DNA from: Enterococcus wangshanyuanii
Lineage (GTDB): Bacteria > Bacillota > Bacilli > Lactobacillales > Enterococcaceae
Length of the DNA: 64,000 bases
Direction of reading: 5' to 3'
Assembly: GCF_002197645.1 (NCBI RefSeq)
Contig: NZ_CP021874.1
Location: 1,302,001-1,366,000 of the forward strand
Of the stretch, positions 18,767 to 27,600 are shown piece after piece (position 1 is the stretch's first letter; each line of letters starts with the position of its first letter). The notes under the pieces are model-generated. The model was not told where the DNA came from, ran no database searches, and saw only the letters and a program-made list of their open reading frames with translations. The position numbers and the translations under genes were made by a program.

Positions 18767-20075
18767 CGATCAGTCCACGCTCTCTTCCGATTCTATTCAT
18801 TTTTTTGATTTGTTGAACAGCTGCCTTGATCGTTTGCGTACAGCCATCATGTAAAAACCAAACTTCTCCAGCAGTATATTTCATCTTGCGATCCACACGG
18901 CCAGCGATCTGAACTAAAGCAGCGGTAGAAAATACGGAATGATTTGCGCCTAATACAATCACAGAGACCCCGTCAAATGTCACTCCTCTTTCTAAAATCG
19001 TAGAGGTGATCAAAATACGATATGCTTTGTTCCTCATGTTCAGAACTTTTTCGATTCTTTCTGCATCCTGAGAATGAACACAAGCTAAGGGTATATCCAA
19101 AAATGTTTTCCTAAGCGTTTTTTCTAATTGTTCCATCAACACAATGCTGGGACAAAAAATCAACAGGTCATTATTAGCGATCAATTGACGGATCAACGCA
19201 ACCAATCCACTGGGAGCTTTTCCACGTGTCACTCTCTTTTGCCAACGATTGCACCATTTTAATTTTGGAACAGGCAAGCTTCTTCGATGATAGCGTGCTG
19301 GTAAAATACTTAGCTTAAGCTGATTTTGGCTCGTCTTTTTCATTAAATCTTTAGTCGGAGTAGCAGTTAAATAAACAAGCGAGCCATTTGACTTGACTGC
19401 CTGAGTTACGCCATACTGCAATAGCGGATTGCCAACAAACGGGAAAGCGTCCACTTCATCAATAATCAGTAGATCAAATGCTTGAAAAAAGCGTAATAAT
19501 TGATGTGTTGTACAGATTAAGAGCTTGGTATATCGATAGTCTTCTTCCATTTTCCCATGAAGTAAAATCATCTCTTCGTTCGGGAAAACTGCCTGTATTC
19601 TAGGAAATAGTTCCATACAAACATCGACTCGTGGTGAAGCAATTGCTACTCGCTTTCCTTTACTCAAACAATCATAGATCGTTTTAAACAACATTTCGGT
19701 CTTACCAGCACCTGTGACGGCCCAAATCATTTTAGATTCTCCTTTATCTGCTGAAGTCAATAAGCTATCAGAAACTTCCTGTTGCCCTTTAGTAAGTTCA
19801 CCCTCCCAAGAAAAATCAACGCTTCTTGGTATCAGTTCAGGTTCGGGAAGATGATAAAAACACTGCCCCGTATCCACACGTCCTAATTGAATGCACGCGG
19901 GGCAAAAATAAACGCCGTTAAAAAGGCTTACAGTATGTTTCTCATGAATTTGTCCGCAGCGAAGACATTCGATCGATTTAATTGTCCTTTCTTTCATCGT
20001 TGGCAAACATTGATAGTGATTGGTTAGCTGCTTTATTTCTTTGAGCAAAACTTTTCTTCCCCATAATTCTTTCAT
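18756..20075 (-). CDS. comFA: Competence DNA helicase ComFA
   Basis: 439-residue superfamily-2 DNA translocase thought to pull single-stranded DNA into the cell. A four-cysteine zinc site lies at about residues 37-61 (CLRCGQ ... FCPAC); then Walker A AVTGAGKTE, motif II LLIIDEVDAF, motif III YLTATPT and motif VI QIAGRVDRK. All motifs are intact. It heads the comFA-comFC pair. There is no recognisable competence box (a combox would suggest SigX control), but I cannot exclude a divergent one. Confidence 0.93.
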   Translation of the reverse strand: MKELWGRKVLLKEIKQLTNHYQCLPTMKERTIKSIECLRCGQIHEKHTVSLFNGVYFCPACIQLGRVDTGQCFYHLPEPELIPRSVDFSWEGELTKGQQEVSDSLLTSADKGESKMIWAVTGAGKTEMLFKTIYDCLSKGKRVAIASPRVDVCMELFPRIQAVFPNEEMILLHGKMEEDYRYTKLLICTTHQLLRFFQAFDLLIIDEVDAFPFVGNPLLQYGVTQAVKSNGSLVYLTATPTKDLMKKTSQNQLKLSILPARYHRRSLPVPKLKWCNRWQKRVTRGKAPSGLVALIRQLIANNDLLIFCPSIVLMEQLEKTLRKTFLDIPLACVHSQDAERIEKVLNMRNKAYRILITSTILERGVTFDGVSVIVLGANHSVFSTAALVQIAGRVDRKMKYTAGEVWFLHDGCTQTIKAAVQQIKKMNRIGRERGLIDEL

Positions 20076-20132
20076 GTTCCCCCCTCCACTAATAAACTAC
20101 GCATTTTTTTCGTTATTATTTTTGCAAAAAAA

Positions 20133-20167
20133 AACTCAAGCATAACTAAAAGAGTTATGCTCAAGTT
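20133..20167 (-). terminator. Terminator after the EIIB gene
   Basis: Stem AACTTGAGCATAACT / AGTTATGCTTGAGTT (minus strand) followed by nine T, about 70 bp beyond the EIIB stop. Confidence 0.85.
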
Positions 20168-20239
20168 CTTAAAAACTAAATAATCATAAGAAACGCTTTT
20201 TCTTATTGACTCAGGTTTTAGTCTTGTCTATTTTTAAAC

Positions 20240-20563
20240 TTATTTATTCTCAATCAAATTCAACGCTTGTTGTAATACCTTTTCTCCGTTCATCATGCCG
20301 TAATCCGCCATATTGATGATATCGAGCGGGATACCTTTTGGTTCAAGACGTTTTTCAAAATCACCTTTCATAAAGCGGACTTGGGGGCCTAATAGTAGAA
20401 CATCTACTGGTTTACTCTCTAAGTTATTATCTGCTTCAGATGCGGATACAGCGAAAATGTCTGCTTCCAATCCTTGAGCATCTGCCGCTTTTTGCATTTT
20501 TGTTACGAGTAGGCTTGTGCTCATTCCTGCAGAACAAACCAACATAATTGTTTTTTTAGCCAT
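20240..20563 (-). CDS. PTS lactose/cellobiose-type EIIB component (orphan)
   Basis: 107-residue cytosolic phosphocarrier. The phosphorylated cysteine is in the N-terminal P-loop MLVCSAGMSTSLL (Cys10), followed by the GPQVRFM segment typical of the lactose/chitobiose EIIB class. The ATG at 20563 is preferred over an in-frame TTG six bases earlier. It stands alone between its own consensus promoter (TTGACA, 16 bp, TATAAT) and a terminator, with no EIIA or EIIC next to it. The window does contain an EIIC gene without EIIB at 47385; pairing is only a possibility. Confidence 0.92.
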   Translation of the reverse strand: MAKKTIMLVCSAGMSTSLLVTKMQKAADAQGLEADIFAVSASEADNNLESKPVDVLLLGPQVRFMKGDFEKRLEPKGIPLDIINMADYGMMNGEKVLQQALNLIENK

Positions 20564-20623
20564 CTTCAATCATCCCTTCTTTTCTTTATTAATATAACAC
20601 CTTTCACTCACTTCTTTACATCT

Positions 20624-20651
20624 ATTATAGTAGAACCGTCTATTTTGTCAA
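20624..20651 (-). promoter_or_regulatory. Consensus sigma-A promoter of the orphan EIIB gene
   Basis: Minus strand TTGACA, 16 bases, TATAAT, about 60 bp before the ATG. Confidence 0.85.
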
Positions 20652-20681
20652 CGCTTACTACTTATATATGATCACACACTA

Positions 20682-21008
20682 TTATTCGAAAAGCCAGTTG
20701 GATTTTAGTAGTTTATTAAAAACAACGTACTCCTTTAAAATGTTCACCTGAACGACTTGATATCCCGCATTCAACCAGCCATAAGCACCTTTTTCGGGAT
20801 GTTTGTGGTCATTGGCCCACCAATCGATTTCTGTTCGAGCTGTTTTAGGAAGACCTGAATGGGGAAATAGCAACTCATCAAATTGAGTAAACGTTAAAGT
20901 AACTTGAGATCCGCCGTTGTTCATTAAATAATGGGTAACGCTATCATATTTCTTCTGCCGCTCTTTTGCCAAATTTTCCACTCCTTTATCTTCCAGTATG
21001 CTTTTCAT
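20682..21008 (-). CDS. Small hypothetical protein, DUF7662-like
   Basis: 108 residues, cytosolic. The layout (a YDSVTHYLMN start, LTFTQFDELL, LPKTARTEIDWWAND and WLNAGYQVVQVN) resembles a small bacterial family with conserved LP-x-SA, WWAN and W-x-x-AGY motifs (named DUF7662 as I recall it). Members occur in varied contexts and have no established activity. It is a single gene with no operon partner and reads away from yigZ. Function unknown. Confidence 0.72.
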   Translation of the reverse strand: MKSILEDKGVENLAKERQKKYDSVTHYLMNNGGSQVTLTFTQFDELLFPHSGLPKTARTEIDWWANDHKHPEKGAYGWLNAGYQVVQVNILKEYVVFNKLLKSNWLFE

Positions 21009-21135
21009 TATTATCTCATAAATAAACGCAGAAGCAAACGAAGGTCATTTATTTTCAACCTTTTTTTGTAGATGGTTGCTTCTCTTTCTTATTTTTTTTA
21101 TACTTAGGATACTATTTAAGTAAAGGAATGAGAAA

Positions 21136-21795
21136 ATGCTTGAACGTTATTTTACCATTCAATCTGATGGCGAAAGTGAAATCGAGATCAAAAAATCTCG
21201 TTTTATCTGTGCGCTTAAACGAGTTTATTCCGAAGAGGAAGCGAAAGCATTTATCGCCGAAAAGAAAAAAGAGCATTGGAAAGCGAATCATAATTGCAGT
21301 GCATTCGTGATCGGTGATAAAAGTGAGATCCAAAGAAGTAGTGACGATGGCGAACCTAGCGGAACAGCTGGTGTTCCGATGCTTGAAGTCTTAAAGAAAA
21401 AGGAATTGATCAACGTAGTTGCTGTCGTTACTCGTTATTTTGGCGGAACTAAACTCGGTGCTGGAGGACTGATTCGGGCATATAGCCACGCTGTCTCTCA
21501 TGCGTTGACTGATATTGGACTCGTCGAAGGGAAACTACAGCAGGAGATACGGTTACAGATCAATTACCCTAATCTAGGCAAAGTCCAAAATTTTATGGAG
21601 CATAGCCTTTATACGCTAAAAGAAACTCTCTATGCAGAGCAAGTTGAGGTGATCTGTTTGGTAGATGAAGCAGAAATAGAACAATTTGAAACAGAAATTA
21701 CGGAACAATTGAATGGTCAGGTAACATTCGTCAAAGGTGACTGTTCATACCACGAAATACCTATTACGAAAACGGAGGAAACAGATGACATTTGA
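21136..21795 (+). CDS. yigZ: YigZ/IMPACT family protein
   Basis: 219-residue protein with an N-terminal UPF0029/IMPACT domain (residues 1-125; SRFICALKRV, DDGEPSGTAGVPML, VVTRYFGGTKLGAGGLIRAY) and a C-terminal DUF1949-type ferredoxin-like domain. The eukaryotic IMPACT relatives modulate translation control; the bacterial role is not settled. The stop overlaps the start of the Tad2-domain gene by 11 bp, so the two are co-translated. Confidence 0.92.
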   Translation: MLERYFTIQSDGESEIEIKKSRFICALKRVYSEEEAKAFIAEKKKEHWKANHNCSAFVIGDKSEIQRSSDDGEPSGTAGVPMLEVLKKKELINVVAVVTRYFGGTKLGAGGLIRAYSHAVSHALTDIGLVEGKLQQEIRLQINYPNLGKVQNFMEHSLYTLKETLYAEQVEVICLVDEAEIEQFETEITEQLNGQVTFVKGDCSYHEIPITKTEETDDI

Positions 21796-22021
21796 AGAAG
21801 TATTACCACAGATTAAAAAAGGCGCAAAAGCGGTCAGAACAGGTTGGAGCGAGTTTGAATTATATATTGAGTTAAGGGACGAAATCGGTACATCTGATGG
21901 TTCATTTCTCCAGGTCACTCCCTATTTTTTGATCAAAACATCTGACGAGGGATACAGTATGTTTTCACCGACGCCTTGTGATGTATTGGCTGATGATTGG
22001 AAGATCGTAACAGCAGAATAA
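21785..22021 (+). CDS. Small protein with Tad2 (DUF2829) domain
   Basis: 78 residues. The pattern MTFEEVLPQIKKGAKAVRTGW, then LYIELRD, PYFLIKTSDEG, and the final LADDWKIV matches the DUF2829 family, renamed Tad2 after a phage SPO1 protein that sequesters the cyclic ADP-ribose signal of the Thoeris defence system. The start at 21785 has GGAGGAAACAG upstream; a much longer in-frame extension has no ribosome site and lies inside yigZ. Here it is a chromosomal gene in a housekeeping setting, with no phage genes near, so sponge activity is an open question. A terminator follows. Confidence 0.8.
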   Translation: MTFEEVLPQIKKGAKAVRTGWSEFELYIELRDEIGTSDGSFLQVTPYFLIKTSDEGYSMFSPTPCDVLADDWKIVTAE

Positions 22022-22034
22022 ATATGCTGACTAT

Positions 22035-22068
22035 GCTAGGAAACTTGAGAGAAGTTGCCTAGCTTTTT
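22035..22068 (+). terminator. Terminator after yigZ and the Tad2-domain gene
   Basis: Stem GCTAGGAAACTT / GAAGTTGCCTAGC followed by TTTTT. Confidence 0.88.
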
Positions 22069-22094
22069 ATACTGAGTAGAAAAGAGGATGAATC

Positions 22095-22859
22095 ATGCAC
22101 TTCGACGAATATACAGGAAAAACTATTTTTGTGACAGGGGCTGCTTCCGGGATCGGTCAAGCACAAGCTGTAGCATTTGCTGCTCAAGGTGCGAATGTCT
22201 TTGGTTTTGATCTTGATCAAGCGGGATTAGCAGAAACCGCCAAAAAAAGTGCCGAAACAATAGGTACTTTTATCAGCTATACTGGTGACGTTACACAAAA
22301 GGATGAGATTCTTGCTGCAGTCAAATATGCGAATGAATGCTTTGGTTTTATCGATGTTCTGCTCAATACTGCTGGTATTCTTGATGATTATACGCCCAGT
22401 CTAGATACGACGGAGGAAATGTGGGATCGCGTGTTAGACATCAACCTAAAAGGCATGTTTTTAGTTACTAACCTCATTTTGCCCCAGATGATCGAACAGC
22501 AACATGGCATTATCGTCAATATGGCATCTATTGCAGGGATGGTCGCTGGCGGAGGCGGTGCAGCATATACTGCTTCAAAACATGCGATCATCGGCTATAC
22601 AAAACAATTAGATTATGACTATGCCAAAAAAGGAATTCGCACAAATGCGATTGCGCCTGGTGCGATCAAGACGCCAATGAATGCGGCAGATTTTGCTGGT
22701 GATGGTCAAATGGCCGAATGGGTTGCACGCGAAACACCTGCAGGACGCTGGGCCAAGCCTGAAGAAGTTGCTTCATTGAGTTTGTTCTTAGCTAGCCAGC
22801 AGGCAGATTATATTCACGGAACAGTGATGACAATTGACGGTGGTTGGCTTGTGAAGTAA
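22095..22859 (+). CDS. Short-chain dehydrogenase/reductase (3-oxoacyl-ACP reductase-like)
   Basis: 254-residue NAD(P)-dependent SDR. The cofactor motif is TGAASGIGQAQA near residue 15; the catalytic Ser lies in NMASIAG and the YTASKHA motif supplies Tyr and Lys; the C-terminus DGGWLVK is typical. Substrate cannot be assigned: FabG-like annotation is generic, and the isolated position away from fatty-acid genes argues against a role in that pathway. AAGAGGATGAATC precedes the ATG. Confidence 0.9.
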   Translation: MHFDEYTGKTIFVTGAASGIGQAQAVAFAAQGANVFGFDLDQAGLAETAKKSAETIGTFISYTGDVTQKDEILAAVKYANECFGFIDVLLNTAGILDDYTPSLDTTEEMWDRVLDINLKGMFLVTNLILPQMIEQQHGIIVNMASIAGMVAGGGGAAYTASKHAIIGYTKQLDYDYAKKGIRTNAIAPGAIKTPMNAADFAGDGQMAEWVARETPAGRWAKPEEVASLSLFLASQQADYIHGTVMTIDGGWLVK

Positions 22860-22939
22860 ATAGATGATCTATTTCAATGCATTATCTATTTACAAATATC
22901 TCTAGATTCGGTAACATGGATAGCAGTGAAGAGATTCAC

Positions 22940-23027
22940 ACTATGACACTTCAGTTGGCAGAATATGCTGTCACTTCCTTTGGTCATAGTTATTACTAAA
23001 ACGGGCCTGCCTGTTTTACAAAGGAGA
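22940..23027 (+). promoter_or_regulatory. preQ1-II riboswitch upstream of queT
   Basis: Stem ACTATGAC (22940-22947) / GTCATAGT (22983-22990); the pyrimidine tract TTCCTTT (22975-22981) just before its 3' strand is complementary to the ribosome site AAAGGAG (23020-23026), one pair being G-U; between them lie the conserved ATTAC and an AAAACGGG / CCTGTTTT hairpin. This is the H-type pseudoknot layout of the preQ1-II (COG4708) class, which is known upstream of this transporter family. Bound preQ1 would hide the ribosome site and lower translation. Confidence 0.88.
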
Positions 23028-23033
23028 ATACAA

Positions 23034-23540
23034 ATGAATCAACCAAACACACAGACCCAGCCATGGTCTACCGTTTCTATCGCAAAAATGGCATTAGTGA
23101 CAGCTCTTTATATTGCTGTTACAATTTTTCTTGCACCTTTTAGTTTTGGAGTAGTTCAGCTTAGGTTTTCTGAACTGTTTAATTACCTGCCTCTATTCAA
23201 TAAACGTTACATTTGGGCAGTCACTCTAGGTGTTGCTATTGCTAATCTTGCATCGCCTTTGGGATTAGTGGATGTCGTGATCGGGAGTTTATCCACACTA
23301 TTGATTTTACAGCTTTCCTATTATCTAACACGACGCGTCAAAAGTCTGCGCAAAAAAATGATAATGACTGCCTTTCTTTGTTCTTTATCGATGTTCACAG
23401 TAGCCGGTCAACTTACCTTTTTCTATCAGTTGCCTTTTTTCTACACTTGGTTGACTGTGGCTTTAGGTGAACTTTTGTCCATGTCGATCGGTGGTCTATT
23501 GATATACTGGATCAGTAAAAAAATTGATCTAACAAAATAA
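23034..23540 (+). CDS. queT: Queuosine precursor transporter QueT
   Basis: 168-residue membrane protein with about five helices, the S-component of an ECF-type importer for queuosine precursors. Diagnostic stretches are LGAPF-like FLAPFSFGVVQLRFSELFNYLP near residue 40 and LGVAIANLASPLGLVDVVIGS near 75. The start at 23034 follows AAAGGAGAATACAA, the sequence controlled by the riboswitch. The shared ECF ATPases and T-component are elsewhere in the genome. Confidence 0.94.
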   Translation: MNQPNTQTQPWSTVSIAKMALVTALYIAVTIFLAPFSFGVVQLRFSELFNYLPLFNKRYIWAVTLGVAIANLASPLGLVDVVIGSLSTLLILQLSYYLTRRVKSLRKKMIMTAFLCSLSMFTVAGQLTFFYQLPFFYTWLTVALGELLSMSIGGLLIYWISKKIDLTK

Positions 23541-23541
23541 A

Positions 23542-23601
23542 AAGCGGGATAGAAATCTCTGATACTTTCTTTTTGAAAGATCAATGATTTCTATCTCGCT
23601 T
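23542..23601. terminator. Bidirectional terminator between queT and the GntR gene
   Basis: Long stem AAGCGGGATAGAAATC / GATTTCTATCTCGCTT enclosing an inner CTTTCTTTTTGAAAG hairpin, flanked by A and T runs; it serves convergent genes and touches the GntR stop codon. Confidence 0.85.
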
Positions 23602-24307
23602 ATTTTTCTAAATAAAATTCAAAACGGTTACCAACATATTGTGTACGAACATATTCAAATGGTGTACCATCTTCAAAGTAAGAAATCTGACGCAAACGTA
23701 AAATAGCATCGCCGCGTTTGATTTTTAAATAATCAGCAATTTGTTCTGAAGCCAGCATAGCAGAAATCGTTTGATTTGCATGACCGATTTTATTGCCGCC
23801 TTTTTCCTCTAAGGTTTTATAAAAAGAATTCGTGATCTCCGTTTTACTGTAGCGGTCTACTAATGAGTATGGGACACTGGCAACTTCAAAACAAATAGGC
23901 AGGTCATCAGCAAAACGAATTCGTTCCATACGGACGATTTGTTCATTTTCTGTTAGATTCAATTTTTCCATTTCACTTGAACTTGGCTTAGCTACGTAAT
24001 AAGAAACGGTACGGCTAGAAGGTACTCGATTTTGCGAAAGCATGATATCTGTAAAACTGGTGGTTCCTGTCATTTTTTCCTGTACTTTTTTACGGGCTAC
24101 ATAGGTTCCTGAACCGATTTTTCTTTCTAAGATCCCTTCATCTGCCAACGTTTGAATCGCTTGTCTCAAGGTCATTCTGCTCACGCCAAATTGCGTAGCA
24201 AGTTCACGTTCTGATGGAAGCCTGTCCCCAATCTTCCAAACTCCGTGTTCTATGTCATTTTTGATTTTATCATGAATTTGTATATAAACTGGTAAACTCG
24301 ACACCAT
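23600..24307 (-). CDS. GntR-family regulator, HutC/NagR-like with UTRA domain
   Basis: 235 residues: winged helix-turn-helix at about 10-75 (RLPSERELATQFGVSRMTLRQA) and a UTRA ligand domain (about 95-235) that in relatives binds phosphorylated sugars or other small molecules. GAGGAGGAAATCAG precedes the ATG. A perfect GGTATATACC palindrome lies about 42 bp before the start, the half-site type used by NagR/YvoA/DasR-like members, so it probably represses itself. The regulated pathway is not next to it. Confidence 0.9.
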   Translation of the reverse strand: MVSSLPVYIQIHDKIKNDIEHGVWKIGDRLPSERELATQFGVSRMTLRQAIQTLADEGILERKIGSGTYVARKKVQEKMTGTTSFTDIMLSQNRVPSSRTVSYYVAKPSSSEMEKLNLTENEQIVRMERIRFADDLPICFEVASVPYSLVDRYSKTEITNSFYKTLEEKGGNKIGHANQTISAMLASEQIADYLKIKRGDAILRLRQISYFEDGTPFEYVRTQYVGNRFEFYLEK

Positions 24308-24348
24308 CTGATTTCCTCCTCGTTATTCTCTTCCTTTCTATTATAACT

Positions 24349-24358
24349 GGTATATACC
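24349..24358. promoter_or_regulatory. Probable GntR operator
   Basis: Perfect palindrome GGTATATACC inside actGGTATATACCtta, upstream of the GntR gene; it resembles the NagR/DasR binding pattern TGGT-(6-8)-ACCA. Confidence 0.65.
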
Positions 24359-24589
24359 TTATAAACAACTAAAAGTTCTAAAAACAAGGTATCGAGAGGT
24401 TTTCTAATACTATTTGGTATGCCTGTTTCATTTCGTTTGTTGCGAAAAGAAAGAAATCTTTTGGATGCTTATAACTTTCACTCACTAACGTCTTAAAACA
24501 ACGAGGATGAGGTAAAATTGCCGAATTTCGAACGATTTTTTACCATTGCCGAAGAACCTAACTTTTAGCCATCGTTTATTAAGAATTAA

Positions 24590-24629
24590 AGTCCGAGACA
24601 AAACTATTTTTCTAGTTTTATCCCGAACT
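24590..24629 (-). terminator. Terminator after the activase-like gene
   Basis: Minus strand AGTTCGGGATAAAACTA, short loop, TAGTTTTGTCTCGGACT; stem with three mismatches, 15 bp after the stop. It shares the AAAACTA / TAGTTTT inner stem with the terminators at 29702, 43797 and 52938. Confidence 0.75.
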
Positions 24630-24643
24630 CGATTACCTTTGTG

Positions 24644-27600
24644 TTATGAATGGATTTTTTCTTCATCCATCATTTTATGCGCAGTAGCCATCATTAAACG
24701 AATACGATTTAACTGATTGACTAAGGATACTCCTGGATCATAATCGATCGGTGCTATGTTTGCTTTAGGATACTGCCGTCTTAATTCTTTTGTGACCCCT
24801 TTACCTACTACATGGTTCGGCAGACAACCAAACGGCTGCATACAGACTATATTGTTTACATCTGATTTCAAGAGCTCGATCATTTCTCCGGTCAAGAACC
24901 AGCCTTCTCCTGTATGATTCCCAATCGATAAAATTTTTCCAGCATCTTCAGCCAGCTCATGAATAGAGTTGATTCCATCAAAACGCTTCGAATTGCTCAA
25001 AGCTTTGTCCATTGGTTTTTCAACATATTCAATCATTCGTATCGCAAATTTTGCTAAGTTTTTGCTTTGCTTCGACATACCAAGATTCTCGTATTTAAAA
25101 ATTTGGTTGTATAAAGAATAGTTCATGAAACCAACGATATCTGGAACAACTGCCTCAGCACCTTCTGCTTCCAGCAAACGGACGATATCATTATTTGCTG
25201 TTGGGGAATATTTGACTAGGATTTCTCCAACTACGCCGACTTTCGGCTTTTGAATATCCAGTAGTGGGACTTCATCAAATTCTTTGATGATTTTTTTCAT
25301 ATTACGATTAAATAGCGTTAACGAACCATTGCGAACATTTTTTTCTACTTGCTTCAACCATTTTTCATGAAGTTCATCGATCATGCCTACTTCTGTCTCG
25401 TAAGGACGAGTCCGATAAACAACTCGTTCAAATAAATCACCATATAAGAAAGCAACTGCTAGACGCTTCAACATAGGTAAAGTAAATTTGAATCCAGGGT
25501 TCGATTCTACTCCTTTATTGCCCATCGAAACAGAAACAACAGGTACTTGCGGGAATCCAGCATCATTCAAAGCTTTTCTAAGCAGCGGGATATAATTCGT
25601 TGCTCGGCATCCGCCACCGGTTTGTGTCATCATCACACTCACATGATCTAAATCATATTCACCGCTCTCAAGTGCTTCAACAAGCTGCCCAATTGAAATG
25701 ATCGCAGGATAACAAGCGTCATTGTTTACATACTTCAATCCAACGTTGACTGCCTCACGGTCATCAGCGGGCAGACAAACCACATTATATCCTGATGCTT
25801 TTAGCGCTTCATCAACTAATCCTGATTGATGGATCGGACTTAACATTGGTAAAAGTAGCGTATGCGTTCGTTTCATCTCTTTTGTAAATACGATTTTTTC
25901 TGGTTCTTCGTGCTGTAATTTCGGCTCAAAGTTCATTTTTTCTCTTTCACCAACTGCCGCCTTGAGTGAACGTAAACGAATTCGAATTGCGCCCAGGTTA
26001 GATCCTTCATCAATTTTCAAGACTGTATAGATTTTGCCATATTGTTCCATGATTTCTTCTACTTGATCCGTTGTTACTGCATCCAGCCCGCAGCCAAATG
26101 AATTCAACTGAACAAGTTCTAGATTTTTAGACTTAGCAACGACACGAGCAGCAGCATATAGGCGAGAATGATAGACCCACTGATTGACGACACGTAAATT
26201 GCCTACATCACCTAAATGAGAAATACTATCTTCCGTCAATACATGAAATCCTTCTTGTGTGATCACATCTGCGATCCCATGATTGATTTCCGGGTCCAAA
26301 TGATAGGGTCTACCAGAAAGAACGATCCCTTTTTCGCCTTTTTGATTCAGCATTACAAGGGTTTCTTCCCCTTTATTACGAATTGCTTCTTTAAAGGCAT
26401 CGAGCTCTTCATAGCCATGTCGTAACGCTTGAGTAACCTGCTCTGCGGAAATGCCCAAATCAGCAAAAGTATCGCTCAGGACTTTGGCAACAGATGCCTC
26501 GTCAGCTAAATTGATATATGGATTACGATAATCAACTTTACCGTCTCTAATATCATCAACATTATTGCGAATCACATCTGGATAGCTTTGAACGATCGGA
26601 CAGTTAAAATGATTGTCCGCTTCTGCCGATTCTTGACGTTCAAACACAACACCTGGATAAAAAATCATCGGAATCTCTGCGTCGATCAGCGCTTGAATAT
26701 GTCCATGAGTAATTTTCGCTGGGTAACAGGCCGTATCACTAGGAATGGTTTCCATGCCTTGTTCATATAGCTCTTTATTTGAACGCGGTGATAATTCCAC
26801 CCTAAAGCCCAAATCAGTGAAGAACGTATGCCATAGCGGATAATTTTCATACATATTCAATACACGAGGGATCCCGATCCGACCATATTTCGCATCTTTT
26901 TCTTTTAATGGACGGTATTTAAAGAGCTTCCGATATTTGTAGTCGATCATATTGACTTTTCGGTCTTCTCTTTTGACTTTGATTCTAGCGCCTCTCTCAC
27001 AACGATTGCCAGTCACAAATTGACGACCATCTGAAAATATAGTGACCGTCATCATACAATTGTTCTCACAAAGACCACAGTGTGTAAATTCCTTTTCTGC
27101 AGTAAATGTGTCCAACTCGTCTAAAGCAAGCATTGTTGTCTCTTGTCCTAATTCATAGTTTTCTAAAGCGATCAATGCAGCACCGTAAGCACCCATCAGT
27201 CCCGCAATAGAAGGACGAACCACCTCGCGCTCGCTGATCATTTCAAACGCCCGTAAAACAGCTTCATTATAAAAAGTACCGCCCTGACAAACGATTTTCT
27301 TTCCTAACTCCTCTGGTCGACGAACCTTGATTACTTTATAAATCGCATTTTTAATAACCGAATAGGACAGACCTGCTGAAATATCTCCAACAGAAGCACC
27401 TTCTTTTTGAACTTGTTTTACCTTGGAATTCATGAATACGGTACAGCGTGAGCCTAAATCTACCGGTGCTTTTGAACTCAACGCTTCAATGGCAAAATCT
27501 TTTACATCATAATTCAACGACTTGGCAAACGTTTCAATGAACGAACCGCAGCCTGATGAACAAGCTTCATTCAGTTGAATCGAGGATAACACACCGTCCT

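Larger units (their letters stand above)
24308..24643. other. Gap upstream of the GntR gene
   Basis: 336 bp. It holds the GntR operator and promoter area (24335-24365), a second weak half-site ggtatgcc near 24417, about 160 bp in which I recognise nothing, and the terminator of the activase-like gene (24590-24629). Confidence 0.6.

Noticed and set aside
18080..20075. comF genes as pseudogenes
   Set aside because: All motifs and both frames are intact; doubt came only from the poor natural competence of enterococci.
20682..21008. Antitoxin or defence gene
   Set aside because: Single gene, no partner, and nothing in the sequence beyond a small family pattern.
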